This document shows positions 10,720 to 18,909 of a stretch of DNA of 64,000 bases, in pieces. Positions within the stretch are counted from its first letter, which is position 1; every line of letters begins with the position of its first letter. The notes beneath the pieces were generated by a model. It was not told the DNA's origin, made no database searches, and saw only the letters and a list, made by a program, of their open reading frames with translations. This DNA comes from an uncultured Prevotellaceae bacterium. GTDB taxonomy: Bacteria > Bacteroidota > Bacteroidia > Bacteroidales > Muribaculaceae. The stretch spans positions 153,246-217,245 of the forward strand of contig CAMHNO010000001.1 in assembly GCA_946186575.1 (NCBI GenBank), read 5' to 3'. A program made the translations under genes and the position numbers.

Positions 10720-11916
10720 ATGACAACAGCAATCTATACACTCACTTCTCAACTGCACGACAAGGCAGCTGTAGATGCCGCAACTCAAGATTTTTTAGGA
10801 GGCTTGGGCATCGAGTATGAACTCATCGAAGGCAGCTTCAAAGACTATGGAGGTCATGACCTGGAGCTGATTTACGTTCGCACTGGCGGCACCGAGGGCA
10901 TTTTCCGTGACAAACTTCCACAATTGCTCAAGTATTCAAAGCAACCATTCTTTTTGCTCACATCGGGCAAGAGCAATTCGCTCGCGGCATCGATGGAAAT
11001 CTTGTCCTATCTGCGCCAGCAAGGACTCAAGGGCGAGATTCTGCACGGTAGCAACGAGTACATCAAGAGCCGCATTGGCACGCTGCAACAAGTGGGCAAA
11101 ACCATGCGCGAGCTCAATCGCTGCCGCCTGGGCGTGATAGGCGAGCCAAGCGACTGGCTCATCTCAAGCCAGGCAAAGTATCGCACCATCGAGGACACTT
11201 TAGGTGTGGAGATTGTGAATATCGACATGGACGAGCTACTCTTGCTCATCGACCGTATTCCTGCCGACATTGAGAGCGACTTAATTGAGAAAGCGCCAAA
11301 CAATAACATACGCCAGTCATTAGTCGGCGCCGAACGCATCTATGAGGCACTCAAGCTCATCGTCGAGGGCTACGACCTGCAGGGCTTCACCATACGCTGC
11401 TTCGACTTGCTCTCCAGCGTTAAGAACACTGGATGCATCGCACTTGCCAAGTTCAACGCTCAGGGCATAGTGGCAGGCTGCGAGGGCGACATCCCTGCCA
11501 TGCTATCGATGAAGATTGCACAAGCCGTCACCGGCAAGAGTGGCTTCCAGGCCAATCCCGCACGCATCAATCCCGAGACCGGCGAGATGCTATTTGCCCA
11601 CTGCACTATTCCATTTAACATGGTCGATCGTTTCGAACTCGACACACACTTCGAGTCGGGAATTGGCGTTGGCATCCGCGGGTTCATGCAGCCAGGCCCA
11701 GTCACCATCTTCAAGGTGAGCGGCGACCTCAAGCGCCATTTCGCTCAGGAAGGCATGCTTGTAGAGTGCCAAGGCAAGCCAGACTTGTGCCGCACACAAC
11801 AGGTGATTCAACTCTGCAACAAAGAGGCAGCACAATATTTCCTCACTAACCCTATAGGCAACCATCACATCATCATTCCAGGCCACCACAAGGCCGTCCT
11901 CGACGAGATACTGTAA
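10720..11916 (+). CDS. L-fucose/L-arabinose isomerase-like fold protein
   Basis: The 398-residue protein resembles the fucose/arabinose isomerase superfamily. It has an N-terminal Rossmann-like half (VRTGGTEGIFRDKLPQLL, then TSGKSNSLAASMEILSYL) and a C-terminal half with the family-like acidic motif GCEGDIPAMLSMKIA, a possible metal-site glutamate and aspartate. Family enzymes interconvert aldoses and ketoses. Here no sugar-utilisation genes (kinase, aldolase, transporter) are adjacent, and the protein is shorter than true FucI, so a different substrate is likely. It has its own consensus promoter. The decamer tandem array begins about 35 bp after its stop. Function is not assigned. Confidence 0.6.
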   Translation: MTTAIYTLTSQLHDKAAVDAATQDFLGGLGIEYELIEGSFKDYGGHDLELIYVRTGGTEGIFRDKLPQLLKYSKQPFFLLTSGKSNSLAASMEILSYLRQQGLKGEILHGSNEYIKSRIGTLQQVGKTMRELNRCRLGVIGEPSDWLISSQAKYRTIEDTLGVEIVNIDMDELLLLIDRIPADIESDLIEKAPNNNIRQSLVGAERIYEALKLIVEGYDLQGFTIRCFDLLSSVKNTGCIALAKFNAQGIVAGCEGDIPAMLSMKIAQAVTGKSGFQANPARINPETGEMLFAHCTIPFNMVDRFELDTHFESGIGVGIRGFMQPGPVTIFKVSGDLKRHFAQEGMLVECQGKPDLCRTQQVIQLCNKEAAQYFLTNPIGNHHIIIPGHHKAVLDEIL

Positions 11917-11950
11917 GAGATAATAGGAATTAATACACGATGTATAATTC

Positions 11951-12055
11951 CTATTTACTCATAGTTACTCATAGTTATTCATAGTTATTCATAGTTATTC
12001 ATAGTTATTCATAGTTATTCATAGTTACTCATAGTTACTCATAGTTATTCATAGT
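11951..12055 (+). repeat. Decamer tandem array (ATAGTTAYTC), nine perfect units
   Basis: Units of exactly 10 bp run from 11961 to 12050, varying only C/T at position 8. There is a degenerate unit at 11951-11960 and a partial one at 12051-12055. The array forms the leader of the exonuclease gene, and its last partial unit supplies the GTG start. Read on the other strand (TGARTAACTA) it is nearly the same as the array at 55.3 kb. Confidence 0.95.
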
Positions 12056-12545
12056 GAGAGACTTTGCTGCTATCGACTTTGAGACTGCCAACGGTGAGCG
12101 CTCCTCGGTGTGCTCCGTGGGTGTGGTGATTGTGCGTGATGGTAAAATCGTTGAATCGTTCTACTCGCTCATCCAGCCAGAGCCCAACTACTACAGCTAC
12201 TGGTGCCAGCGAGTGCATGGCCTCGGTCATGACGACACCGACAATGCGCCAATCTTCCCTGATGTGTGGGCACTCATTGAGCCCAAGATTTCAGGACTAC
12301 CACTTGTGGCACACAATGCACGCTTCGATGAAGGATGCCTCAAGGCGGTGTTCCGTGCCTATCAGATGGACTACCCCGACTATGTGTTTCTCGACACGCT
12401 GCGGGCATCTCGCCACATGCTGCGCCACCTACCCAACCATCAGCTCCAGACGGTGGCTGCTGCATGCGGCTATGAGCTTGAGAATCACCACAACGCTCTT
12501 GCCGATGCCAAAGCGTGTGCTTGCATTGCGTGCGAGCTATTGTGA
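12054..12545 (+). CDS. DnaQ-like 3'-5' exonuclease (DEDDh family)
   Basis: A 163-residue single-domain exonuclease. Exo I is visible as IDFET (D8, E10), Exo II as AHNARFDEGCL, and Exo III as HHNALADAKA with the DEDDh histidine and aspartate, so the active site is complete. Such proteins trim 3' ends of DNA or RNA (epsilon-like proofreading, RNase T or oligoribonuclease roles); the substrate cannot be told here. The start is the GTG at 12054: an in-frame TAG within the repeat lies four codons upstream, and the catalytic domain begins at once. Its leader is the decamer array, with no recognisable Shine-Dalgarno. A weak GC hairpin with TTTT (12565-12580) follows. Confidence 0.85.
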   Translation: MRDFAAIDFETANGERSSVCSVGVVIVRDGKIVESFYSLIQPEPNYYSYWCQRVHGLGHDDTDNAPIFPDVWALIEPKISGLPLVAHNARFDEGCLKAVFRAYQMDYPDYVFLDTLRASRHMLRHLPNHQLQTVAAACGYELENHHNALADAKACACIACELL

Positions 12546-12640
12546 CACAAATAGTGCCAAAATTGCCGACATCGGCTTTTAGCACATTTTTTGCACTTAG
12601 CACTTTTACAAGACGAAATAAAACAACATAACATAGCACA

Positions 12641-13906
12641 ATGAAACAGACCCCAGTATTGCTGCTCACGGGTTACCTGGGCAGCGGCAAGACCACATTA
12701 GTAAACCACATACTCACCAACGAGCAGAACATTAAGTTTGCCGTTATTGTCAACGACATTGGAGAAGTAAACATCGACGCAAGCCTCATCCAGAAAGGCG
12801 GCATTGTGGGGCAGAAGGACGAGAGCCTCGTTGCTCTCCAGAACGGATGCATCTGCTGCACCCTGAAGATGGACCTCATCGAACAACTCAACGACATCAT
12901 GAAGCTCGACCGCTTCGACTACATTGTCATCGAGGCAAGCGGCATCTGCGAGCCTGAGCCCATCGCACAAACCATCGTCTCTATCCCGAGTATGGGTCCT
13001 GAGTATATGGAGCATGGCATCCCTCGCCTCGACTGCATTGTCACAGTGGTCGATGCCCTGAGGATGCAGAGCGAGTTTGCCTGTGGCGACGATCTGCAGC
13101 GCAAAAACATTGGCGAGGATGACATCGAGAACCTGCTAATCCAGCAAATCGAGTTCTGCAATATGGTGCTCCTAAACAAAGCTTCAGAGGTGGAACCCGA
13201 CCAGCTCGAACGCATCCGCCACATCATTCATGCTCTGCAACCATCGGCACCTATCATCGAAACCGACTATGCCATGGTTGACCTCAATCAGATTATTAAC
13301 ACTGGCCTCTTCGACTACGAGCATGTGGCTGGCTCGGCTGGGTGGATTCGCGAGATTGAGCGCCCAGCCACCGAGCAAGAAGAAGCCGAGGCGCACCACC
13401 ATCACCACCATGACGAGGATCACGACGGACATCATGACCATCATCATCACGACCATGACGAAGATCATGACGAGCACGATGAGCATGGTCATCATCACCA
13501 TCACCACCACCATCATGATGAGGGCGAAGCCGAGGAATATGGAATCCAGACTTTTGTATACTACCGCCGTCCCGCCATTGACATTAACAAGTTCGACCGC
13601 TTTGTGGCCACAAAGTGGCCCAAGAACATAATCCGAGCTAAAGGGCTAATCTACTTCAGCAACAACCGCGACATGTCCTTCCTCTTTGAACAGGCAGGCG
13701 TGCAGAAGAAGCTCACACAGAGCGGGCTGTGGTTTGCAACAGCCCCCGAGGAAGAACTTCGCCGAATGGCAGAACAAAATCCATCCATTTTGCAAGACTG
13801 GGACGAGCACTACGGCGACCGAATGGTTAAACTCGTGTTCATTGGCCAGAACCTCGACCGCGAGCAACTAACCCGCGACCTCGACGCCTGCCTCGAAACC
13901 ACTTAA
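12641..13906 (+). CDS. CobW/COG0523 family GTPase, His-rich metallochaperone
   Basis: A G3E-family P-loop GTPase of 421 residues. It has Walker A GYLGSGKTT (11-19), the metal-binding GCICCTL motif (C70, C72, C73), and the C-terminal CobW domain (YRRPAIDINKFDRF). Between them, at about residues 252-293, lies a long His/Asp/Glu-rich stretch with runs of up to nine histidines. COG0523 proteins deliver Zn or another transition metal to client enzymes or support metal-limited growth; the His-rich arm is typical of Zn or Ni storage. No cobalamin genes are nearby, so a CobW role in B12 synthesis is unlikely. No consensus promoter or Zur-like site was recognised upstream. Confidence 0.85.
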   Translation: MKQTPVLLLTGYLGSGKTTLVNHILTNEQNIKFAVIVNDIGEVNIDASLIQKGGIVGQKDESLVALQNGCICCTLKMDLIEQLNDIMKLDRFDYIVIEASGICEPEPIAQTIVSIPSMGPEYMEHGIPRLDCIVTVVDALRMQSEFACGDDLQRKNIGEDDIENLLIQQIEFCNMVLLNKASEVEPDQLERIRHIIHALQPSAPIIETDYAMVDLNQIINTGLFDYEHVAGSAGWIREIERPATEQEEAEAHHHHHHDEDHDGHHDHHHHDHDEDHDEHDEHGHHHHHHHHHDEGEAEEYGIQTFVYYRRPAIDINKFDRFVATKWPKNIIRAKGLIYFSNNRDMSFLFEQAGVQKKLTQSGLWFATAPEEELRRMAEQNPSILQDWDEHYGDRMVKLVFIGQNLDREQLTRDLDACLETT

Positions 13907-13952
13907 CAAATGATTGGAGGAGCAAACCTTCATCGTACACATATAGAATAAT

Positions 13953-13992
13953 TGCCCTTAAAAGGAGATATTCCATTTGAGGGCATTTTTTC
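13953..13992. terminator. Terminator between convergent genes
   Basis: TGCCCTTAAA (13953-13962) pairs with TTTGAGGGCA (ending 13985) with one G-U pair, followed by T6. It serves the CobW-like gene; the reverse strand has only a short T-rich tail. Confidence 0.75.
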
Positions 13993-14016
13993 TTTGCAAA
14001 AACTTCTTTTCTCTCG

Positions 14017-16107
14017 CTAATAATCTCTTACAAGCTGATATAGTGCTTGGGCCTTGCTGTTGAATGGCTTGGGGATAAAGTTGCCTTGCGAAATCTTGTC
14101 CATAAGTTGCCCAATCTCAAAACTGCTTGCCATGTAAATAAGGTAGGTCTTTCCATTTAAGTAGTCAACAGTCCACGGAATTAAAGTGTAATTAGGCGAA
14201 AAGTCTGCATTGCTGCACTCCATGCGACTACCGTCGGTAAAAGTAAATATCATGCCAAATGTCCGGGTTGTTGTGGACCAGTCCCCGCTGGGATTCTCGG
14301 CAATAATCTTGTCAAGCGACCTCCAGTCAAGCGATTTTATTCTCGCTGCGGCTTCCATGTATCGCTTTGCCTGACTCTCATCAATGGCTTCAATCTTGAC
14401 CTTCGCGTCAAGCAAGTCTTTCAGCTCTTTAAGGTCCTGGGCTGTGATGATGGTGTCGCTGGGAGCTACAGGTGTCATTCTCGACATTTCAACAGCTTGA
14501 ACAAGTTTCTCCAAATCGCTTGATGCTATTGTTATATCGTGTGGAATGTTTAATACTTCCTTAGCCTTGCGACCAACTGTTGAATCTTTTTTCCATACAA
14601 ATTTATCACCATTTCGCTTGAACTGCGCATATTTACCATAGTAGTGGTTGCATCCCATGGTAACATAAAAAAACTCCACTTGCTTAATGGATTTGTGGGC
14701 AAAAAGCCGCTCGGGCCACTGATATGGTTTGACGGTTTTATTCTTGATGTCAACACTATATAGTGTTTTAGCCCTGTCGCTATCATAGATGCACAAAGTG
14801 CCATCGTCGGCAATAAAATTATTGGTATTTTTTATTCCTAATGGCATGTATCGATACCACTGCCCTGTGGATGGGTCCTGAGTTATCACGTCGTATTGAT
14901 CAACATAATATTCTCGACCGTTAACCAGCACTTGAGTGGGCAACGGGTAAACGTCTTTTATCACCAGTGGCGACTCGATAGGCACAGTTGAGAACATGTC
15001 AATTGCCCTTCCATTACCGTCAGCTCCTATCTCATACAGGGAGTGTTGATCGACTAAATAACACTTATCGCCCATGCTCTGGAAAGTGTCTTTCAATCTA
15101 TATTGATCAGGAATCTTATATTCCCCCTTAATGCTCATAGTCTTGTCAAGGAATTTGATTTTGTCACCCTTGATCAAAAGCGCCAAGTAACCGTCGCTGG
15201 TCACATCAAAGGTCAAGGCTTTGTCAATCATTTTCCAATCAATATTATCGCGCTTGCTCACAAAGACTTTGCCATATTGCGTAACAACATAGTAGTCGCC
15301 AAATATCCTCACGCGCTCAACCATAGCTTGCCCTGTGGCATCATTGCCAGCTTTGTATTGGTCACGAGGGGTTGCGAGGCGAGTGAAGCTCTTGCAGTTG
15401 TCGTGGGTAACATAAAGCAGATTGTCGGCTGTGCCAAAAATTCCCGTCACATCGTCGTCAAGGAAATAAAGGTCAGATATGCGCTTCTCCAAATCGCCAA
15501 ACTCTTCTATCTCACCATAGAGAGGAATATCTCGCCATGACTTGCCACAATCATCCGAATATCTAAGAACTGGGTCTATCATAGCCACCCATATCTTCCC
15601 TCGGCCATTGCCATACATTGCGTCAACCCATCCGCCAAAGATGTTTGACATCTCATTTAAAATGTTTCCTGTACTGGATGTGTCCACACTTATACTGGAC
15701 AACTTATTAAGTATTTCACTCTGTGTCATATTCTCACCTGGAGTGATATTCTGTAAAGTTCCATCGCCAGAACGGGCATACACTTTAATTCCACGATTTC
15801 CGCCAACAACCAGTGTGTCGTTGCCTGCCCAACAGGCATTGTCAAGCATATCATTTGAGAAAAACGAATCATTGCTGTTATTATAACACTTGGTCCATTC
15901 TTTTCCAAGTGCAGGACAAGTGTAACACCCCATTGTAGCGAGAGCCACATTTCCTGACGGAGATTTACACAACTTGATGCGACTGGACTGCAATATCACG
16001 CGAGCCCTCGTGTCAAGTTCTTGAGCCGAGGCACTGCCAATCACACTGCAGCACAACAATGACAGTGCCACAACAAACCGATAATAATTGCAAGTGATTG
16101 TTTTCAT
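14017..16107 (-). CDS. Secreted beta-propeller (BNR/YCF48-like) protein
   Basis: From the ATG at 16107 the product has 696 residues. An N-terminal signal peptide ends near GSASA. The N-terminal two thirds carry propeller-blade features: an Asp-box-like CGKSWRDIPLYG, ALGKEWTKCYN, TLVVGGNRGIKVY and repeated short beta strands. The C-terminal part (from about residue 500) is helical then beta, of unknown fold. Such sequences are common as secreted or outer-membrane-associated proteins in Bacteroidetes. No catalytic residues could be recognised. A -7 box TAAATTTG lies 26 nt upstream, which supports this start over one eight codons earlier. Function unknown. Confidence 0.7.
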   Translation of the reverse strand: MKTITCNYYRFVVALSLLCCSVIGSASAQELDTRARVILQSSRIKLCKSPSGNVALATMGCYTCPALGKEWTKCYNNSNDSFFSNDMLDNACWAGNDTLVVGGNRGIKVYARSGDGTLQNITPGENMTQSEILNKLSSISVDTSSTGNILNEMSNIFGGWVDAMYGNGRGKIWVAMIDPVLRYSDDCGKSWRDIPLYGEIEEFGDLEKRISDLYFLDDDVTGIFGTADNLLYVTHDNCKSFTRLATPRDQYKAGNDATGQAMVERVRIFGDYYVVTQYGKVFVSKRDNIDWKMIDKALTFDVTSDGYLALLIKGDKIKFLDKTMSIKGEYKIPDQYRLKDTFQSMGDKCYLVDQHSLYEIGADGNGRAIDMFSTVPIESPLVIKDVYPLPTQVLVNGREYYVDQYDVITQDPSTGQWYRYMPLGIKNTNNFIADDGTLCIYDSDRAKTLYSVDIKNKTVKPYQWPERLFAHKSIKQVEFFYVTMGCNHYYGKYAQFKRNGDKFVWKKDSTVGRKAKEVLNIPHDITIASSDLEKLVQAVEMSRMTPVAPSDTIITAQDLKELKDLLDAKVKIEAIDESQAKRYMEAAARIKSLDWRSLDKIIAENPSGDWSTTTRTFGMIFTFTDGSRMECSNADFSPNYTLIPWTVDYLNGKTYLIYMASSFEIGQLMDKISQGNFIPKPFNSKAQALYQLVRDY

Positions 16108-16132
16108 ATTGTAAATGTGATAGAAATTCACA

Positions 16133-16163
16133 CAAATTTATAAAACAAATTCCATAATGACAA
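16133..16163 (-). promoter_or_regulatory. Promoter of beta-propeller gene
   Basis: Minus-strand -7 box TAAATTTG (16133-16140) with a TTG (16161-16163) 20 bp upstream as a partial -33. Confidence 0.6.
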
Positions 16164-16276
16164 CTTTCCATGCCTGCTTTTTATTAATTTTAACAGCTCA
16201 TCAAGCAGCAACCTCAGCACGCGTTCATTATTTTTTAATAATGACCATCCCACTTGCAAAATATAGGAAAAACTTG

Positions 16277-16306
16277 TTGCCGGTAACGAAAAAAGCACTA
16301 TTTTTG
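16277..16306 (+). promoter_or_regulatory. Promoter of AlkZ-related gene
   Basis: TTG (16277-16279), 19 bp, then TATTTTTG (16299-16306). Transcription would begin near 16312, which fixes the ATG at 16328 as the start. Confidence 0.65.
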
Positions 16307-16327
16307 TCACAAGCAATTAAAAAAGAC

Positions 16328-17050
16328 ATGAGCGATTTTTCCAATTACGTTTTGAGCCGTCATGCCATGATTGACGCTCGCGGGCGGCGACATGAAATCC
16401 ATTCTTGCGACCAACTCATGGAGCTGATTCAGCACATGGGATTCTTGCCATTGCTCGAGGGCGGCATTCCTGGCTACTGCGCCGAGGGGGTGCTCGACGA
16501 TGACTGCCGCTTCACCAGGTTTGACGATGGCAGCTGGGTGTGGCCATTGTGGCAATGGAAAAGTGTCATTGTCACCGAGGGCAACTGTGTTTATGGAAAG
16601 TTTTTTGCAGGTAAAGCCGGTTTCATCTCACAAGAATGGTGGCCTCACTTCTACAACTGGCGCCGCAGTGTGCATCGACAGCCCGAGCCGGGCACCATCG
16701 AAGACACCATCCTGACCATTCTGCGCTCCAATGGCAGCATGATAGCACGCCAGTTGCGTGCCGCTTGTGGCTTCACTGGCTCGAAGATGCGCTCACGCTT
16801 CGACAGCTACATTGGCCGATTGCAAATGGAGTGTCGCATCGTGACTGAGGACTTCGTCTACCCTCGCGACAAGCACGGCAGGGAATACGGCTTCGGCTGG
16901 TCGCTGCTCACCACTCCCGAGCTGCTGCTCGGCACCGACGCTTGCCATTGCAACCTCACTCCTGAGCAATCTTACTCTAAGATGCTGAATCATCTCGCAG
17001 CCCTTCTGCCCGATGCAACCGAGACACAAATCGCCAAACTTTTAAAATAA
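16328..17050 (+). CDS. AlkZ-related winged-helix DNA-binding protein
   Basis: The 240-residue product (from ATG 16328, about 22 nt after the -7 box) resembles the AlkZ-related group of the winged-helix HTH_42 superfamily, whose named members AlkZ and AlkX unhook interstrand crosslinks. A winged-helix-like segment is visible at about residues 130-205 (GSMIARQLRAACGFTGSK, then RFDSYIGRLQMECRIV). It is much shorter than the roughly 370-400 residues of true AlkZ and lacks an obvious QxQ catalytic motif, so glycosylase activity is doubtful. A longer frame from 16157 is rejected because it starts upstream of the promoter. Confidence 0.6.
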   Translation: MSDFSNYVLSRHAMIDARGRRHEIHSCDQLMELIQHMGFLPLLEGGIPGYCAEGVLDDDCRFTRFDDGSWVWPLWQWKSVIVTEGNCVYGKFFAGKAGFISQEWWPHFYNWRRSVHRQPEPGTIEDTILTILRSNGSMIARQLRAACGFTGSKMRSRFDSYIGRLQMECRIVTEDFVYPRDKHGREYGFGWSLLTTPELLLGTDACHCNLTPEQSYSKMLNHLAALLPDATETQIAKLLK

Positions 17051-17125
17051 TCGCCATATCGTATTGTTCGTTGATTTTTTCAGTAAAAAATGATTCTTTT
17101 AAATTTTTGCTAAAGAATATTTTTG

Positions 17126-17133
17126 TACTTTTG
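17126..17133 (+). promoter_or_regulatory. -7 box of choice-of-anchor protein gene
   Basis: TACTTTTG at 17126-17133 gives a leader of about 95 nt before the ATG at 17236. Little structure was seen in the leader. Confidence 0.6.
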
Positions 17134-17235
17134 CAGCACCAAAACTTATCAATAAAATATACTACCCGAAAATGGACCTTTCGAGTTGTACATGAGAAAA
17201 CAGGTTCAATAAAACAACTATCAACCAACAACAAA

Positions 17236-18825
17236 ATGAAGAAACTTTTACTTATTGCGACAATGGCTGTTATGGCCATTGGGGCTTGGGCTCAAAGCGC
17301 AAGCGACTATGGTATTGTAATGGAGCAACCAGCTGGTGAGCTCAAGACCTATGACCGTGCCGGTTATGCCTATTACTACAGTGGCGAGTACATTCGTCGT
17401 GGTGCTCAGACCGGAACAATCGACATCGTCTTTGGCGAGAACAACAAGGTCTATTTCAAGCAACCTCTCTCGAAGCTCGAGATTAACTCTTGGATTGAGG
17501 GCACCCTGAGCGAGGATGGCAAGACCATCACCGTGCCAATGGGACAGAATGTTGCCTACGATGCCGAGGTTAACCAAGTTATCACTCTTGCTGTGCTCGA
17601 CTATGACGAGGATTACGAGGAGTTTGAAGTTCGCAACAATGTTCACGAGCTGCAATTCAGCGTTACCGACGAGAAAATTAGCCTTGTGGGCACTTCGACC
17701 TACGTTGTGTTTGGAGCAGTATATGCCGACAGCCGCGAATGGGCTGGATATGCCGACTACAACAGCGTCTACACCCCAACCACTCAAGCCGACGACGTTC
17801 TTGTTGAGCTTCCTGCCGGCGTGGAGACTCAGGTCTACACCTTCGAGGCCAACGGTTATGACGGCACCGAATTTAAGTACAACGTTAACGTGGGAGTCGA
17901 CAACAACGATGTTTACATCCAGGGACTCTTCAGCGACGTTCCACAATCGTGGATCAAGGGCACTCGCAATGGCAACACCGTTACCTTCGCTCAGGATCAG
18001 TACATTGGTCAAGTAGCAGGCAAGCCTAACTACATGGCTGGTGGTCAGACCAACGCCTCGGGCCAGAAGGACATCTGCGACTTTGTGCTCAACTACGACG
18101 AAGCAACCGACACCTACACTAACGTTACCGACTATCTGGTGCAGAACACCACTAAGGGTGTGATCTACTACGTGCAGGCATTCAGCAACATCGTCATCAC
18201 CCGCGACGAGAACGATGGTGCTTACACCATACCTTACAACGAGGGCTTCGACACTCAGGCTGCATTCAGCGAGTTCACCATTATCAATGCTAACAACGAC
18301 GGCAGCACCTGGACTTATGGCGGCTCCGTGAGCCAAAACGTGACCTACCAGTGGAACACCAACAATGCAGCCGACGATTGGTTGATTACTCCTCCCATCA
18401 TCATGGACAGCGACATCGAGTATGAACTTGGCATCGACGCCAAAGCTTCGGGCTATCCCGAGCGCTTTGAGATAATGATTGGTAGCGAGCCCACCATCGA
18501 GGCTATGACCACCACCATTATACCAGCAGTCGTGGTTGATGGCTATGAACTCACTCACCACACTGGCCGCTTCAGCGTGCCTGCAAGCAAAAACAGCGGT
18601 AAGTTCTACATTGGCATCCATGCCATCAGCGATGCCGACCAGTTTGTGCTTTCTCTCGACAACCTTAGCATTGTGGCTACCGGACCAAGCGCCATCAGCA
18701 ACATCAATGCCGACAAAGCTCAAGACAACAACTACTACGACCTCATGGGTCGCAAGTACGAAAGCCGCACCAACCTCCCCGCTGGCATCTACATCCACGC
18801 TGGCAAGAAGGTGATTGTGAAGTAA
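17236..18825 (+). CDS. Secreted choice-of-anchor J protein with C-terminal sorting-like tail
   Basis: From ATG 17236 the protein has 529 residues with a signal peptide (MKKLLLIATMAVMAIGAWAQ). The first half holds two related beta domains: one from YGIVMEQPAGELKTY and a second from VLVELPAGVETQVY. Both carry a SWI(E/K)GT element, suggesting a tandem duplication. The second half, from YNEGFDTQAAFSEF to LSLDNLSIV, matches the choice-of-anchor J (cleaved adhesin) fold. The tail YDLMGRKY...LPAGIYIHAGKKVIVK resembles the C-terminal motif of Bacteroidetes secreted proteins related to type IX sorting signals. It is probably extracellular or cell-surface attached. The ligand is unknown. A longer upstream frame is rejected because it starts before the promoter. 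Confidence 0.75.
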   Translation: MKKLLLIATMAVMAIGAWAQSASDYGIVMEQPAGELKTYDRAGYAYYYSGEYIRRGAQTGTIDIVFGENNKVYFKQPLSKLEINSWIEGTLSEDGKTITVPMGQNVAYDAEVNQVITLAVLDYDEDYEEFEVRNNVHELQFSVTDEKISLVGTSTYVVFGAVYADSREWAGYADYNSVYTPTTQADDVLVELPAGVETQVYTFEANGYDGTEFKYNVNVGVDNNDVYIQGLFSDVPQSWIKGTRNGNTVTFAQDQYIGQVAGKPNYMAGGQTNASGQKDICDFVLNYDEATDTYTNVTDYLVQNTTKGVIYYVQAFSNIVITRDENDGAYTIPYNEGFDTQAAFSEFTIINANNDGSTWTYGGSVSQNVTYQWNTNNAADDWLITPPIIMDSDIEYELGIDAKASGYPERFEIMIGSEPTIEAMTTTIIPAVVVDGYELTHHTGRFSVPASKNSGKFYIGIHAISDADQFVLSLDNLSIVATGPSAISNINADKAQDNNYYDLMGRKYESRTNLPAGIYIHAGKKVIVK

Positions 18826-18849
18826 ATATTCTCTTAAACTACAGCTTTA

Positions 18850-18890
18850 AAACAAGGGCGCAACCTATCAGTGAGGTCACGCCCTTGTTT
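18850..18890. terminator. Bidirectional terminator
   Basis: AAACAAGGGCG (18850-18860) pairs perfectly with CGCCCTTGTTT (18880-18890), flanked by T-rich and A-rich runs. It separates two convergent genes. Confidence 0.85.
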
Positions 18891-18909
18891 TTATTGTTTT
18901 AAATGGTGA

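Noticed and set aside
11951-12055. Possible CRISPR array
   Set aside because: The unit is 10 bp with no spacers, no leader and no cas genes. The array at 55271-55375 was rejected for the same reasons.
12641-13906. Cobalamin biosynthesis cobW
   Set aside because: No cobalamin genes lie near; the GCICC motif with the His-rich arm fits the wider COG0523 metallochaperone group.
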